Of a DNA stretch of 41,071 nucleotides, positions 1-9,284 are shown in pieces. The position numbers were made by a program, and so were the translations under genes. Source of the stretch: an uncultured Acetobacteraceae bacterium (GTDB taxonomy: Bacteria; Pseudomonadota; Alphaproteobacteria; Acetobacterales; Acetobacteraceae); contig CAINEA010000867.1 in NCBI GenBank assembly GCA_903847525.1, positions 1-41,071 of the forward strand, in the 5' to 3' direction. Positions within the stretch are counted from its first letter, which is position 1. Each line of letters begins with the position of its first letter. Below the pieces are notes generated by a model that saw nothing but the letters and a program-made list of their open reading frames with translations, was not told the DNA's origin and did not search any database.

Positions 1-1
1 C

Positions 2-121
2 AGCCTGCGCGTGGCCGACGCCTCCATTATGCCGTCTGTTGTTGCAGGCAATACCAATGCGCCGTCCATCATGATCGGCGAGAAGGCCGCCGCGATGATC
101 CTGGAAGACGCGATAGCTTGA
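2..121 (+). CDS. GMC-family oxidoreductase, C-terminal fragment (5' end outside window)
   Basis: Frame from base 2 reads [39 protein letters not shown], the typical GMC oxidoreductase C-terminal signature. Confidence 0.85.
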   Translation, partial: SLRVADASIMPSVVAGNTNAPSIMIGEKAAAMILEDAIA

Positions 122-173
122 TATCGCCGGCAAGCGTCCTGAAAAGCCAGCCAATCGGGCAAAGGAGATATCA

Positions 174-1067
174 ATGACCCCGCGTGTGCAAACCGTTCAC
201 CCTGGCTTCGTGGCCGAGATCAGCGAACTGGATATATCCCGTCCCTTGACGCCCGACGACATGGATGCGCTATGGGACGCCAGCGATGACCATGCGGTCC
301 TGATCTTTCGCGGGCAAACGGTGACGGATGCCGAGCAAATCTCCTTCGCCGAGAATTTCGGCCGTCCGGAGCGCTACGTCCTGTCCTATCGCAACGACAT
401 CAAGCTTCGGCTCGATAAGCCGGAGATGGTCGATGTCTCCAACCTCGACGCCGCCACGGGCGCACCGCTGAGCGGGGCGGCCAGGCACCGGATGGTCAAT
501 CTGGGCAACCGGCTTTGGCAGACCGACAGCTCCTTCAAGCTGCCGCGCGGAGGCTTTTCCCTGCTTTACGCGCACGCCGTGCCCCCTGCCGGCCCGCTCG
601 GCGCCGGCGAGACAGAATTCGCCGACACCAGCGCCGCATACGAGGCCCTGAATCCAGAAAAGCAGGCGATGCTGGAGGGGATGCAGGCCGAGCACTACCT
701 GATGCATTCCAGAGCCACACTGGGCTTCACCGATTTCGCGCCGGAGGAACGCGCCGCGCTGCCGCCGGTGCAGCAGCCCCTGGTCATCACCCATCAGCGT
801 ACCGGCAGGCGGTCCATCTATGTCGCGTCCCATGCCTCCCACATCCTGGGCATGGGCATCGCAGAAGGCCGGTTATTGCTGATAGAACTTCTGGAAACGG
901 CGACCCGGCCCGGAACTACCTACCGCCATGAGTGGCAGGTTGGCGACCTCGTGATGTGGGACAACCGGAGGACCCTGCATCGCGGCCTGGCGTTCGACGA
1001 ACGGTTCCCGCGCGATCTGCGCCGGGTCACGACCTCGGACGGCACCGAACCGAAACGGGCGGCCTGA
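174..1067 (+). CDS. TauD/TfdA-family Fe(II)/2-oxoglutarate-dependent dioxygenase
   Basis: 297 aa; WQTDSSF motif (HxD/E-like position), distal 'DNRRTLHRG' His/Arg motif; AAAGGAG Shine-Dalgarno upstream of ATG. Confidence 0.88.
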   Translation: MTPRVQTVHPGFVAEISELDISRPLTPDDMDALWDASDDHAVLIFRGQTVTDAEQISFAENFGRPERYVLSYRNDIKLRLDKPEMVDVSNLDAATGAPLSGAARHRMVNLGNRLWQTDSSFKLPRGGFSLLYAHAVPPAGPLGAGETEFADTSAAYEALNPEKQAMLEGMQAEHYLMHSRATLGFTDFAPEERAALPPVQQPLVITHQRTGRRSIYVASHASHILGMGIAEGRLLLIELLETATRPGTTYRHEWQVGDLVMWDNRRTLHRGLAFDERFPRDLRRVTTSDGTEPKRAA

Positions 1068-1078
1068 TTGGGTAAAGC

Positions 1079-1792
1079 CTACGCGCCACCAAGATAGGCG
1101 CTGTGCAAGATGTCGCTGCCCGCCAGATCCTTGGCGGCACCTTCATGCACGATCCGTCCCGTGGCCATCAGATAGCAGCGGTCGGCATGCGCCAAAGCCT
1201 TTTCCACCAACTGCTCCACCAGCAGGATCGCCACGCCGTCACGCGACAGATTCTTGGCCACGTCCAGGATACGGTCGATCACCATCGGCGCCAGGCCGCC
1301 GGAAGGTTCATCCAGGATCAACAGCCTCGGTTCGGCGATGATGCCCTGTGCCACGGCCAGGATCTGCTGCTGCCCGCCAGACAGGCGGGAAGCCGGCTGT
1401 TGGCGCCGTTCCGCGAGTTCGGGGAACAGCCCATACATCGCATCCAACTTGGAACGGTCGCCGCGCGGCGCACGGGCATAGGTGCCGATCAGCAGATTGT
1501 CTTCCACGGTCAGCGGATGAAACACCCGGTGTCCCTCCAGAACCTGCACCAAGCCGGCCCGGACGATGTCGCGCGGCGTGGCCCCGGTGATGTCCTGGCC
1601 ACCAAATCGGATCGTGCCGCCGCGCTTGCCGATCAGGCCGGAGATCGCATGCAGCGTAGTGCTCTTTCCCGCGCCGTTGCGGCCGAGCAGGGTCACGAAC
1701 TCCCCTTCCGCTACCGCCAGGCTGGTGCCGTGCACCACCTCCGCCTTGCCGTAGGCAACGTGCAGGTCATTGACTTCCAGAAGCGGGCTCAT
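1079..1792 (-). CDS. Branched-chain amino acid-type (HAAT) ABC transporter ATP-binding protein, LivF-like
   Basis: Walker A GRNGAGKST, signature LSGGQQQ, Walker B LLILDEPSGGLAP; overlaps the next ORF by 4 nt. Confidence 0.93.
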   Translation of the reverse strand: MSPLLEVNDLHVAYGKAEVVHGTSLAVAEGEFVTLLGRNGAGKSTTLHAISGLIGKRGGTIRFGGQDITGATPRDIVRAGLVQVLEGHRVFHPLTVEDNLLIGTYARAPRGDRSKLDAMYGLFPELAERRQQPASRLSGGQQQILAVAQGIIAEPRLLILDEPSGGLAPMVIDRILDVAKNLSRDGVAILLVEQLVEKALAHADRCYLMATGRIVHEGAAKDLAGSDILHSAYLGGA

Positions 1793-2547
1793 GCGCCGAG
1801 ATACACGCGAATGACATCGGGGTCGTTACGGACCTCGGTGGCGCTGCCATGGGCGATCATGCCGCCAAGATTAAGCGCGGTGACACGGTCGCAGACGCGG
1901 AAGACGAAATCGGTGTGATGCTCCACCAGCAACACGCCGATCCCGCTGTCACGGATCACGCCGATGATGGCGCCCAGCCTATCGATCTCGGCCCCGGTCA
2001 GGCCTCCGGCAGGTTCATCCAGCAGGATGAATTTGGGATGCATCGTCAGCGACCGGGCAATTTCCAGGAAGCGCTGTGCGGTGTGCTCCAAAAGATCCGC
2101 GCGCCGCTCCATCACCGCGCCGAGACCCACTCCCTGCAGCATGGTCGCGGCACGATCGCGGATACGGGCTTCCTCGCGCCGTGGCCGCGGCGCGGCGAAA
2201 GCCGTTTCCAGAAAGCCGGATCGCACTTCCGGCCAACCACCCAGCATGGCGTTGTCCAGCACGGACAGCGACAGCACCAACTTCGGCGTCTGGAATGTGC
2301 GTGCCACACCCGATCGCGCGCGATCCTGCACCGATTGGTTGGTCACATCTGCGCCACCCAACTGAATGGCGCCTTCGTCGATCCGGTAGTAGCCCGAGAT
2401 CAGGTTCAGCATCGTAGTCTTGCCGCTGCCGTTCGGGCCGATCAGGCCATGCACCTCACCGGGGCGAAGCTGCAACGACACATTGTCCACAGCCGTCAGC
2501 CCGCCGAAGCGCTTGGTCACCGCCCGGGCTTCCAGAAGGTCGCTCAT
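1789..2547 (-). CDS. HAAT ABC transporter ATP-binding protein, LivG-like
   Basis: Walker A GPNGSGKTT, LLDEPAGGLTGAEID, LivG-style C-terminus; 4-nt overlaps on both sides. Confidence 0.93.
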   Translation of the reverse strand: MSDLLEARAVTKRFGGLTAVDNVSLQLRPGEVHGLIGPNGSGKTTMLNLISGYYRIDEGAIQLGGADVTNQSVQDRARSGVARTFQTPKLVLSLSVLDNAMLGGWPEVRSGFLETAFAAPRPRREEARIRDRAATMLQGVGLGAVMERRADLLEHTAQRFLEIARSLTMHPKFILLDEPAGGLTGAEIDRLGAIIGVIRDSGIGVLLVEHHTDFVFRVCDRVTALNLGGMIAHGSATEVRNDPDVIRVYLGA

Positions 2548-3545
2548 CGCTTGCCCCGGATCGCCGCCTGCAGGGCGCCGAGATCAGGTTCGATGCTGGT
2601 AGAGGCCTGGTCCTGCCGGCGCAGCTTCAGCGCCAAATTGCTGATTAGCTCCCCGAAACCGCCGGGCAGCAGCAGCACGACCATTAATAGGATAAAGCCA
2701 TAGAAGAATGTGCCGTATTTCGCCAACGGCCCCACCAACTCGGGAATGGCGGCCAGCACGGCAGCACCGATGAACGGACCGATGATCACCCCTCGTCCGC
2801 CGATGATGATGGCGACGAAGAAGTAGATACCGAGATTGACGATGAAGGCATCCGGCGTGATGTAGGTCTGCGAGGTAGCATACAATCCACCAGCGATTCC
2901 CGCCGTAAAGCCGGAAAACACGAACACCATCAGCTTGGTGAAATAGATCGGCACCGCGACCGAGGATGCCGCCACCGTGCTGTCGCGCAACGCCACCATC
3001 GCCCGGCCCCACATGAAACGGGCCAGATTGGCGGTCATCCAAGTGACGAAAATCGCGATCCCGAGAACCAGCCAGTAAAATCCCCAGGGCGTGTCGAACG
3101 GCGCCGGGAAGCTCGGCGCCGGCATCCCGACACTGCCATTGGTCAGCCATTGTTCGGCCAACGCCAATTCGCTGACGATCAACCCAAAGGCCAGTGTGGC
3201 CATGGCGAAATAGAACCCGGGCAGCCGCAACGATGGCAGACCGAGCAACAGGCCGATAACGGCGCAGATCGCCCCGCCGGTCAACAGCGCCAGAAAGGGG
3301 TTCCATCCCTGCCCCCCCGCCAGCAAACAGAACGCATAGGCGCCAATGGCCAGCAAGCCGACATGGCCGACCGAAAGCTGCCCGGTGAAACCGACCAACA
3401 GATTCAGCGTTGCGATCAACACCCAGTAGACGCCGATGATGGTCGCGACGTGCAGGTAATAGAGATTACCGGTGATGAACGGCAGCACGGCCGCGAACAG
3501 CACGAACAGCCCCACCAGCAGCGGACGGATATGATCGTGCTTCAT
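2544..3545 (-). CDS. HAAT ABC transporter permease, LivM-like
   Basis: Multi-TM protein with 'LLVGFTGQLSVGHVGLLAIGAYA' and 'IIIGGRGVIIGPFIGAAVL' LivM motifs. Confidence 0.92.
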   Translation of the reverse strand: MKHDHIRPLLVGLFVLFAAVLPFITGNLYYLHVATIIGVYWVLIATLNLLVGFTGQLSVGHVGLLAIGAYAFCLLAGGQGWNPFLALLTGGAICAVIGLLLGLPSLRLPGFYFAMATLAFGLIVSELALAEQWLTNGSVGMPAPSFPAPFDTPWGFYWLVLGIAIFVTWMTANLARFMWGRAMVALRDSTVAASSVAVPIYFTKLMVFVFSGFTAGIAGGLYATSQTYITPDAFIVNLGIYFFVAIIIGGRGVIIGPFIGAAVLAAIPELVGPLAKYGTFFYGFILLMVVLLLPGGFGELISNLALKLRRQDQASTSIEPDLGALQAAIRGKR

Positions 3546-4399
3546 ACCTGGCGCACCCGCGTCGTTCCGAACAATCCTTGCGGACGCACCACCAGCAGCA
3601 GGATCAGCAGGCCGATGGCGATGGTCTTCTGGTATTCGGCGCCAAAATAATGTGTCGTCAGCGCCGTAAGCATGCCCAGGACCGCCCCGCCCACCAGCGC
3701 ACCGAGCGAGCTGCCGATACCGCCCACCGCCAGCGCGATAAATCCGGACAGGCCCAACGCGGTTCCGAGTGCAAAGTCAGCGAACGTGAGCTGCCCACCC
3801 GCGAAACCCGACAGCGCGCCCAGCATTCCCGCCAGCACATAGCTCAGCGACCGCATCCGGTCCGTCGCCACGCCGCGGGCACGCGCCGCAAAGCTATCCT
3901 CGGACATAGCGATGAACAGCTTGCCGATCATCGAGCGGCGATAAAACTGCTCCAGCCCGACGGCCATCAACACTGCCAGGATCAACGGAAACCAGAATTT
4001 CTGGTCGAAGGCCCCCGCGAACTCCTGCGGAAATACGCGGGGGAACGGCGTAGGATCGGTGCCCCACCAGATTGCCATCGCCTCCTGCACCATGGTGGAC
4101 AGCGCCAGCGTGCTGAGCACCCAAAGATGCTCGTCCGACACCGCGACGATACGGCGCACCGCAATCACCTCGGCTAGCCAACCGAACGCCGCACCCGAGA
4201 CAAGACAGGCGAGAAACCCGAGCCAGGTCGGCAGATGAAAATCGAGCACCAGCCAGGCAGTGACGATGCCGCCGACCATGGCGAACTGTCCGGTGCCGAA
4301 ACTCAGCACCTTCGAGGTCGAGTACATCACGTTGTAGACCAGCGCCGTCATACCATACAGGCCGCCCAGCGCCAGCCCGCTGACGATTACCAGCAGCAA
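3542..4399 (-). CDS. HAAT ABC transporter permease, LivH-like
   Basis: Multi-TM; 'GLALGGLYGMTALVYNVMYSTSKVLSFGTGQFAMVGG' and C-terminal 'VVRPQGLFG'. Confidence 0.92.
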   Translation of the reverse strand: MLLVIVSGLALGGLYGMTALVYNVMYSTSKVLSFGTGQFAMVGGIVTAWLVLDFHLPTWLGFLACLVSGAAFGWLAEVIAVRRIVAVSDEHLWVLSTLALSTMVQEAMAIWWGTDPTPFPRVFPQEFAGAFDQKFWFPLILAVLMAVGLEQFYRRSMIGKLFIAMSEDSFAARARGVATDRMRSLSYVLAGMLGALSGFAGGQLTFADFALGTALGLSGFIALAVGGIGSSLGALVGGAVLGMLTALTTHYFGAEYQKTIAIGLLILLLVVRPQGLFGTTRVRQV

Positions 4400-4424
4400 A
4401 TCGGTATTCCTTCGGCCGGTTGCG

Positions 4425-5639
4425 TCAGGCGATCTTCACCGGCGGATAGCCGCGGTTGGGCAACTGCGCGTTGGCATTGACCAGTACGATGCCGGCATCC
4501 TGGAAGCCGTTGTGATCGGTCGGCGTATAGCTGAAAGGACCATACGGGGCGTTAATGACCGGGATGGATTCCAGCGCCGCCTTCACCTTCATCGGGTCGG
4601 GATCGCCCGCCTTGGTCAGCCCGGCGGCATAGATCGTGACCGCCGCATGCCCCTGAAGAAAGGCCGGCAGCCCAGCGGCCAGGAACGGCCCAATGGTATC
4701 CTTGTGCTTGTCCATAAAAGCCTGGACATTGGTCGGCAGATTGCCCTGCGCATCGACGATCTGGTGCTGGTAACCAAGTCCGTAGACATTGTCCCAGTAC
4801 GAGCGCTTGGTCAGTAGCTTGGCGATCTGTTCCTGCAGGATGGTCGGATGCCCGACAATCGGCACATTCCAGTTCTGCTCGCCGCGCGCATTCACCAGAC
4901 GGGCAACGAAGCCGGTGGCGTTGGACCACTCCGTGATGACGTCCGCCCCGGCTTCCTTCGCCTTAAGCAACTCATCGGTAACATCCGGCTTATTCGGATC
5001 GACCGTCGCGGTATAGACCGGCTTCAGATTATAGGCCGCCAGATATTTCGTGACTGCCTCGCGCGACAACACGCCATAGCCAGTGTTGTCGTTGATGATA
5101 GCGACCTTAGTCTTTTTCAGGTCCTCGACCATGAACTTCACGCCGACCTTGATCCACTGGCCGTTGGCGTTGAGGTTGCGGAACCCCAGAGGATACTTCA
5201 CCGGGTCGATCAGTTCCTCAACCGACCCGCCAATCAGATGCAGCTTCTTGGCGCCGGAGACAATGCCGAGCGTGGGAAGTGCCTCACCGCTGTTGATCGG
5301 GCCGCACAGCACGTCGATGCTTTCGTTATAGACAAGCTCCTTGGCAAAACTGACCGCCTTGGATGGATCGGCCGCGCTGTCGCGCATGACGATCTCGATC
5401 GGCCGGCCGAGCAACCCGCCCTTCTCGTTCAGGTCGGCAACTGCCATGTGAAAACCCCAGTCCTGCGCCTGGGCGTTGGACGCAAACATGCCGGATACGG
5501 CGGCGATCCACCCCATGCGGATGGGCTTGCTCTGCGCATAGGCAGGCAAGGCGAGACCCGATGTGAGGCTGGCGGCACCCACACCTTGCATCAGGCGGCG
5601 GCGAGACACCCCAACAATTCCGGGTTGTTTCTTGGTCAT
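4425..5639 (-). CDS. ABC transporter substrate-binding protein (type 1 periplasmic-binding/LivK-like)
   Basis: Start chosen at MTKKQPGIVGVSRRRLMQG (twin-Arg-like signal) inside the longer ORF 4425..5678; 'LNEKGGLLGRPIEIV' is typical of HAAT SBPs. Confidence 0.88.
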   Translation of the reverse strand: MTKKQPGIVGVSRRRLMQGVGAASLTSGLALPAYAQSKPIRMGWIAAVSGMFASNAQAQDWGFHMAVADLNEKGGLLGRPIEIVMRDSAADPSKAVSFAKELVYNESIDVLCGPINSGEALPTLGIVSGAKKLHLIGGSVEELIDPVKYPLGFRNLNANGQWIKVGVKFMVEDLKKTKVAIINDNTGYGVLSREAVTKYLAAYNLKPVYTATVDPNKPDVTDELLKAKEAGADVITEWSNATGFVARLVNARGEQNWNVPIVGHPTILQEQIAKLLTKRSYWDNVYGLGYQHQIVDAQGNLPTNVQAFMDKHKDTIGPFLAAGLPAFLQGHAAVTIYAAGLTKAGDPDPMKVKAALESIPVINAPYGPFSYTPTDHNGFQDAGIVLVNANAQLPNRGYPPVKIA

Positions 5640-5835
5640 TGTTTCCTCCAGCGGTGCTTCTTTTCGGCAATCCGTCATGAGCTTAAGCGGATCGTGCAGG
5701 GAAGATTACCGGCTGACAATACCCCATCCGATTTTCAACCTATCGGCGTCCGAACGACCCATCGATGCGCGCCGCTGCTCCGTCAGGTCGATCAACCCTT
5801 CCACACCATTTCGAGCGCTCTGGCGCGCGATCCGC

Positions 5836-7074
5836 TCAGCTATGCACCAGCTTGCAGCCACCCTCGCTAATCGGACGAAAAGCTTGGTCTGCTGGCGTCG
5901 TTGCCAACAAGGTATACACGTCGCCCGCATAATGGCTTTCCTCGGGCTTCTTGACCCGGAACAGATAGGCCGGATGGATCTTGCGTCCGTCCTCACGGAT
6001 CAAGCCGGGTCCGAAGCAATCGTCATCCGTCGGCATCCGCTTCATCGCCGCGATGGTATCGCGTCCCGATTGCTTGGCCTGGGCCACACCCATCGCCTGC
6101 ACCGTCTTGAGATAGTGCAGGGTCGCGGCATAGCTCCCCGCCTGGTCCATGTTCGGGAAAACGCCCGCCGGCAGGGATGGTTTGATCCGTTGCATGAAGG
6201 CGCGCGATCGATCATTCAGGTCCCAGTAGAAATTCTCCGTCAGGATCAGTCCCTGAGCCACCGGCAATCCCATCGCCTGAACATCGGTAATGAAACAGGC
6301 GATCGCCGCCAGTTGCATTGTCTTATCGAGGCCGAATTCCCGGGCCTGTTTCACCAAATTGATGAAATTCGCGCCGGACGCCGCGAACCCCGCCACCTTC
6401 GCCCCGCTGGCCTGGGCCTGCAGCAGATAGGCGGAAAAGTCCGTCGTCTCCGGGAACGGAAACTTTGCCGAGCCGACCACCTTGCCACCCGCAGCCTGGA
6501 TGAACTCGGTTGTGTCACGCTGAAAGATATGACCGAACGTATAGTCCGCGGTAATAAAGAACCAACTGTCACCACCACTTTTCACGACTGCCGTCGCCGT
6601 GGAATGTGGCAAGTTCCAGGTATCGAGCGTCCAATGCACGGTGTTGGCGTTGCAGTTCGCACCGGTAAGCGCGGACGTGCCTGCGCCGGTGTTCAGATGC
6701 GCCTTGTCCTTGTCGGCACAGACGGTCGTGCAGGCGAGCGCCACCGCGGAACTGTCCACGCCGACGATGGCATCGACCCCGCCACGATCGAACCATTCGC
6801 GCACGGTGCCCACGGCGATATCCGGCTTGTTCTGATGGTCGGCCACAACCAGTTCCACCTTGGTCTCCGGATGCGCCGCAGTGAACTCGGCGATCGCCTG
6901 CCGGGCGCAGGCCACACCGGTTGGCCCGGTAACATCGCGGTATGGCCCGGACATATCCGTCAACATACCCAGCCGTATGGTCTTGTCCACGGCCGGTTGG
7001 GCGCGAACACGATGGGTGGGCACAAGAGCCGCGGCAGACGAGGCCCCGAGCAGCAGGCGGCGCGTGATTGGCAT
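5836..7074 (-). CDS. Second ABC transporter substrate-binding protein (LivK-like, different from 4425-5639)
   Basis: Start chosen at MPITRRLLLGAS (signal peptide); 'IRLGMLTDMSGPYRDVTG' and SBP-type fold motifs. Confidence 0.87.
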   Translation of the reverse strand: MPITRRLLLGASSAAALVPTHRVRAQPAVDKTIRLGMLTDMSGPYRDVTGPTGVACARQAIAEFTAAHPETKVELVVADHQNKPDIAVGTVREWFDRGGVDAIVGVDSSAVALACTTVCADKDKAHLNTGAGTSALTGANCNANTVHWTLDTWNLPHSTATAVVKSGGDSWFFITADYTFGHIFQRDTTEFIQAAGGKVVGSAKFPFPETTDFSAYLLQAQASGAKVAGFAASGANFINLVKQAREFGLDKTMQLAAIACFITDVQAMGLPVAQGLILTENFYWDLNDRSRAFMQRIKPSLPAGVFPNMDQAGSYAATLHYLKTVQAMGVAQAKQSGRDTIAAMKRMPTDDDCFGPGLIREDGRKIHPAYLFRVKKPEESHYAGDVYTLLATTPADQAFRPISEGGCKLVHS

Positions 7075-7224
7075 GATGTTCCCCGACTTTATTGGATTTA
7101 TTGTCGGCAAGCTTAGCAGCCGAACCTTCCGGCACAAGCCTGGGCCGTGTCACGCTTGCACGCCGTCCGCTGTTACCAATCGGGGCCGCGTCGCAAGCGA
7201 ACAGCCAGGCCCGTTCCGCGAAAC

Positions 7225-8427
7225 CTACACGACACCGCCAGCCCGAAGCGCTGTGATCTCCGTGGCGGTATAACCAAGCTCCCCCAGCACCGCGTCGGAA
7301 TCACGTCCCAGCGTAGGTGGCGGCGTGTCGACACGCGCACTGCCATGCGCCAACTTGAAAGCCGCGACCGGCACGGTGAAACCACTGCCGACACCTGGGG
7401 CCGTTTCATGGCGGTGCAGCACCGCGCGATGCTCCAGATGCGGGTCGGCCAGCGCCTCTTCCATGCGCCGCACACGGCCGGCTGGGATATGGCGGGTCTG
7501 AAAGAAAACCTCCCACTTGGCGGCCGAACGCGTCAGCAGGGTGTCGGCGACGATCTGCCTCTCCCGCGCTTCATCCGCCTTACGTTCGGCATGGCTGGCC
7601 TTGGCCAGTTCCTCCTGCCCCAGCGCGGCCCAGAAACGGCGCTGCTGGGCGATGCTCATGGCGCCCAGCATCAGCAAGCCGTCCGCGGTCGGCCAGCACG
7701 ATCCGGTGGCGAATCCCTGCCAATGGCCGTGCGGTTCCGGGTGATGGCCGGAACGGGTGAAATCGGTCACGTGGCTCGCCATCATCACCAGCGCGACGTC
7801 CATCATCGCCATGTCGATATGCTGTCCCCGGCCGGTCCGTTCCCGTTGAAACAGTGCGGTAGCCAGTGCGAAGGCACCGGTTGTACCAGTGGCATAGTCG
7901 ATCACCGGAGAACCGAACTTGATCGGCTGGCCGCCGATTTCCCCCGTGGTCGCCATGATGCCGGAACTGGCCTGGATCACATGGTCGAACGCGGTATAGT
8001 TGCTGCGCGGCCCCTCCTGGCCGAAAGCGGAAAAGCTTGCATAAATCAGGCGTGGATTGACGGCGGCGAGATCCTTGTAGCCAAGCCCAAGATCAGCGAG
8101 CGCGCCGGGGCGAAAATTCTCCACCAGCACATCGGCCGTGGCGGCGAGGCGCTTCAATACCGCCTGCCCTTCCGGCCGCTTCAGATCGAGCGTGATGGCG
8201 CGCTTGTTGGAGGCCTGGGTCAGGAAAGCGCTGCCCATCTGCCGGTCATTGTCGCCGGCGTCCGAACCGAGGATGCGGACCATGTCCGGGTCGTGGGGGT
8301 TTTCCACCTTGATCACGTCCGCCCCATGCACGGCGAGCTGATAGGTCGAAAACGGGCCGGCCAGTACATGAGTGATATCGATCACCTTGATACCGTCGAA
8401 CGGGCGCGGCGAAGTTTGGTCTGTCAT
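7225..8427 (-). CDS. CaiB/BaiF CoA-transferase family protein
   Basis: 'PFDGIKVIDITHVLAGPFSTYQLAVHGADVIKVENP', 'SNKRAITLDLKRPEG', 'DVLVENFRPG': class III CoA-transferase motifs. Confidence 0.92.
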   Translation of the reverse strand: MTDQTSPRPFDGIKVIDITHVLAGPFSTYQLAVHGADVIKVENPHDPDMVRILGSDAGDNDRQMGSAFLTQASNKRAITLDLKRPEGQAVLKRLAATADVLVENFRPGALADLGLGYKDLAAVNPRLIYASFSAFGQEGPRSNYTAFDHVIQASSGIMATTGEIGGQPIKFGSPVIDYATGTTGAFALATALFQRERTGRGQHIDMAMMDVALVMMASHVTDFTRSGHHPEPHGHWQGFATGSCWPTADGLLMLGAMSIAQQRRFWAALGQEELAKASHAERKADEARERQIVADTLLTRSAAKWEVFFQTRHIPAGRVRRMEEALADPHLEHRAVLHRHETAPGVGSGFTVPVAAFKLAHGSARVDTPPPTLGRDSDAVLGELGYTATEITALRAGGVV

Positions 8428-8552
8428 GGAGCGTCTCCAGCCTTTCGGTTTTGCCGAAACCTTGCCCACGGCCCGGGTCCGCGCGCAAGTTGGCGTGTCA
8501 GCCGTCTACCCGACCACAGTCCGGACCTAACGTTCAGGAAGGAACCCAACCC

Positions 8553-9284
8553 ATGCCCAAGAAGCCGACAGCCGACCTTTGCGCTGAGCTACGCAAGATC
8601 GACACCCCCACCATCACCAACGTGGTCGCCACCTATCCGAAGAACCCGCTTTGCCTCGGCCTCTACAATCCCTGGACCGAGAACTGGTACACCGATACCT
8701 CCATCCGCTGCATCTTTCCCGAAATGGGCGCCGTGATCGGCCACGCTGTCACCTGCGTCTTCGGGCTACCAGACCCGAACTACAGCGGCCGGCTCAGCTT
8801 CATGGACGTGATCGACGCGCTGGATGCGATGAAGAAGCCGACCATCCTGATCATCCAACAGAAATGGCCATCGGAACTAATGGCCAAGGCCGGTCTGGCC
8901 GGAGAGATCATGGTCACCTCGATGAAGGCGGTCGGCTGCGTCGGCATGCTGTCCAATGGCCCGTCGCGCGACGTGGATGCAATCCGCCGGCTGGACTTTC
9001 AGATGCTGCTCGGCGGCGTCACCGCCGGGCATGGCGAGATGGCCGTGCAGGCGGTCAACGTACCGGTCTCGGTCGGCGGCATGGACGTCGCGCCCGGCGA
9101 CCTGGTCCACATGGACGAAAACGGCGCGGTGAAGTTCCCCGCCGACAAGGCCGAGCAGGTGCTGGAGAACGCCAAGAAGATGCTCGACGGCGAAGCCGAG
9201 CACCTGGCCCGCCTGCGGGCCGCCACGAACGCCGCCGAGGTGCGCGCCGCTGGCGGCTCCTACGCAGCGAAAAAGGAGAAGTAG
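8553..9284 (+). CDS. RraA-like / demethylmenaquinone methyltransferase-like (HMG aldolase/oxaloacetate decarboxylase superfamily) protein
   Basis: 'RKIDTPTITNVV' N-terminus and 'GCVGMLSNGPSRDVDAIRRL' (RraA-family SRD region); ATG at 8553 preceded by GGAAGGAACC. Confidence 0.8.
   Translation: MPKKPTADLCAELRKIDTPTITNVVATYPKNPLCLGLYNPWTENWYTDTSIRCIFPEMGAVIGHAVTCVFGLPDPNYSGRLSFMDVIDALDAMKKPTILIIQQKWPSELMAKAGLAGEIMVTSMKAVGCVGMLSNGPSRDVDAIRRLDFQMLLGGVTAGHGEMAVQAVNVPVSVGGMDVAPGDLVHMDENGAVKFPADKAEQVLENAKKMLDGEAEHLARLRAATNAAEVRAAGGSYAAKKEK

Noticed and set aside
5563-8736. 517-aa and 529-aa plus-strand ORFs opposite the second SBP and CoA-transferase genes
   Set aside because: His/Arg-rich shadow frames opposite genes with clear family signatures.
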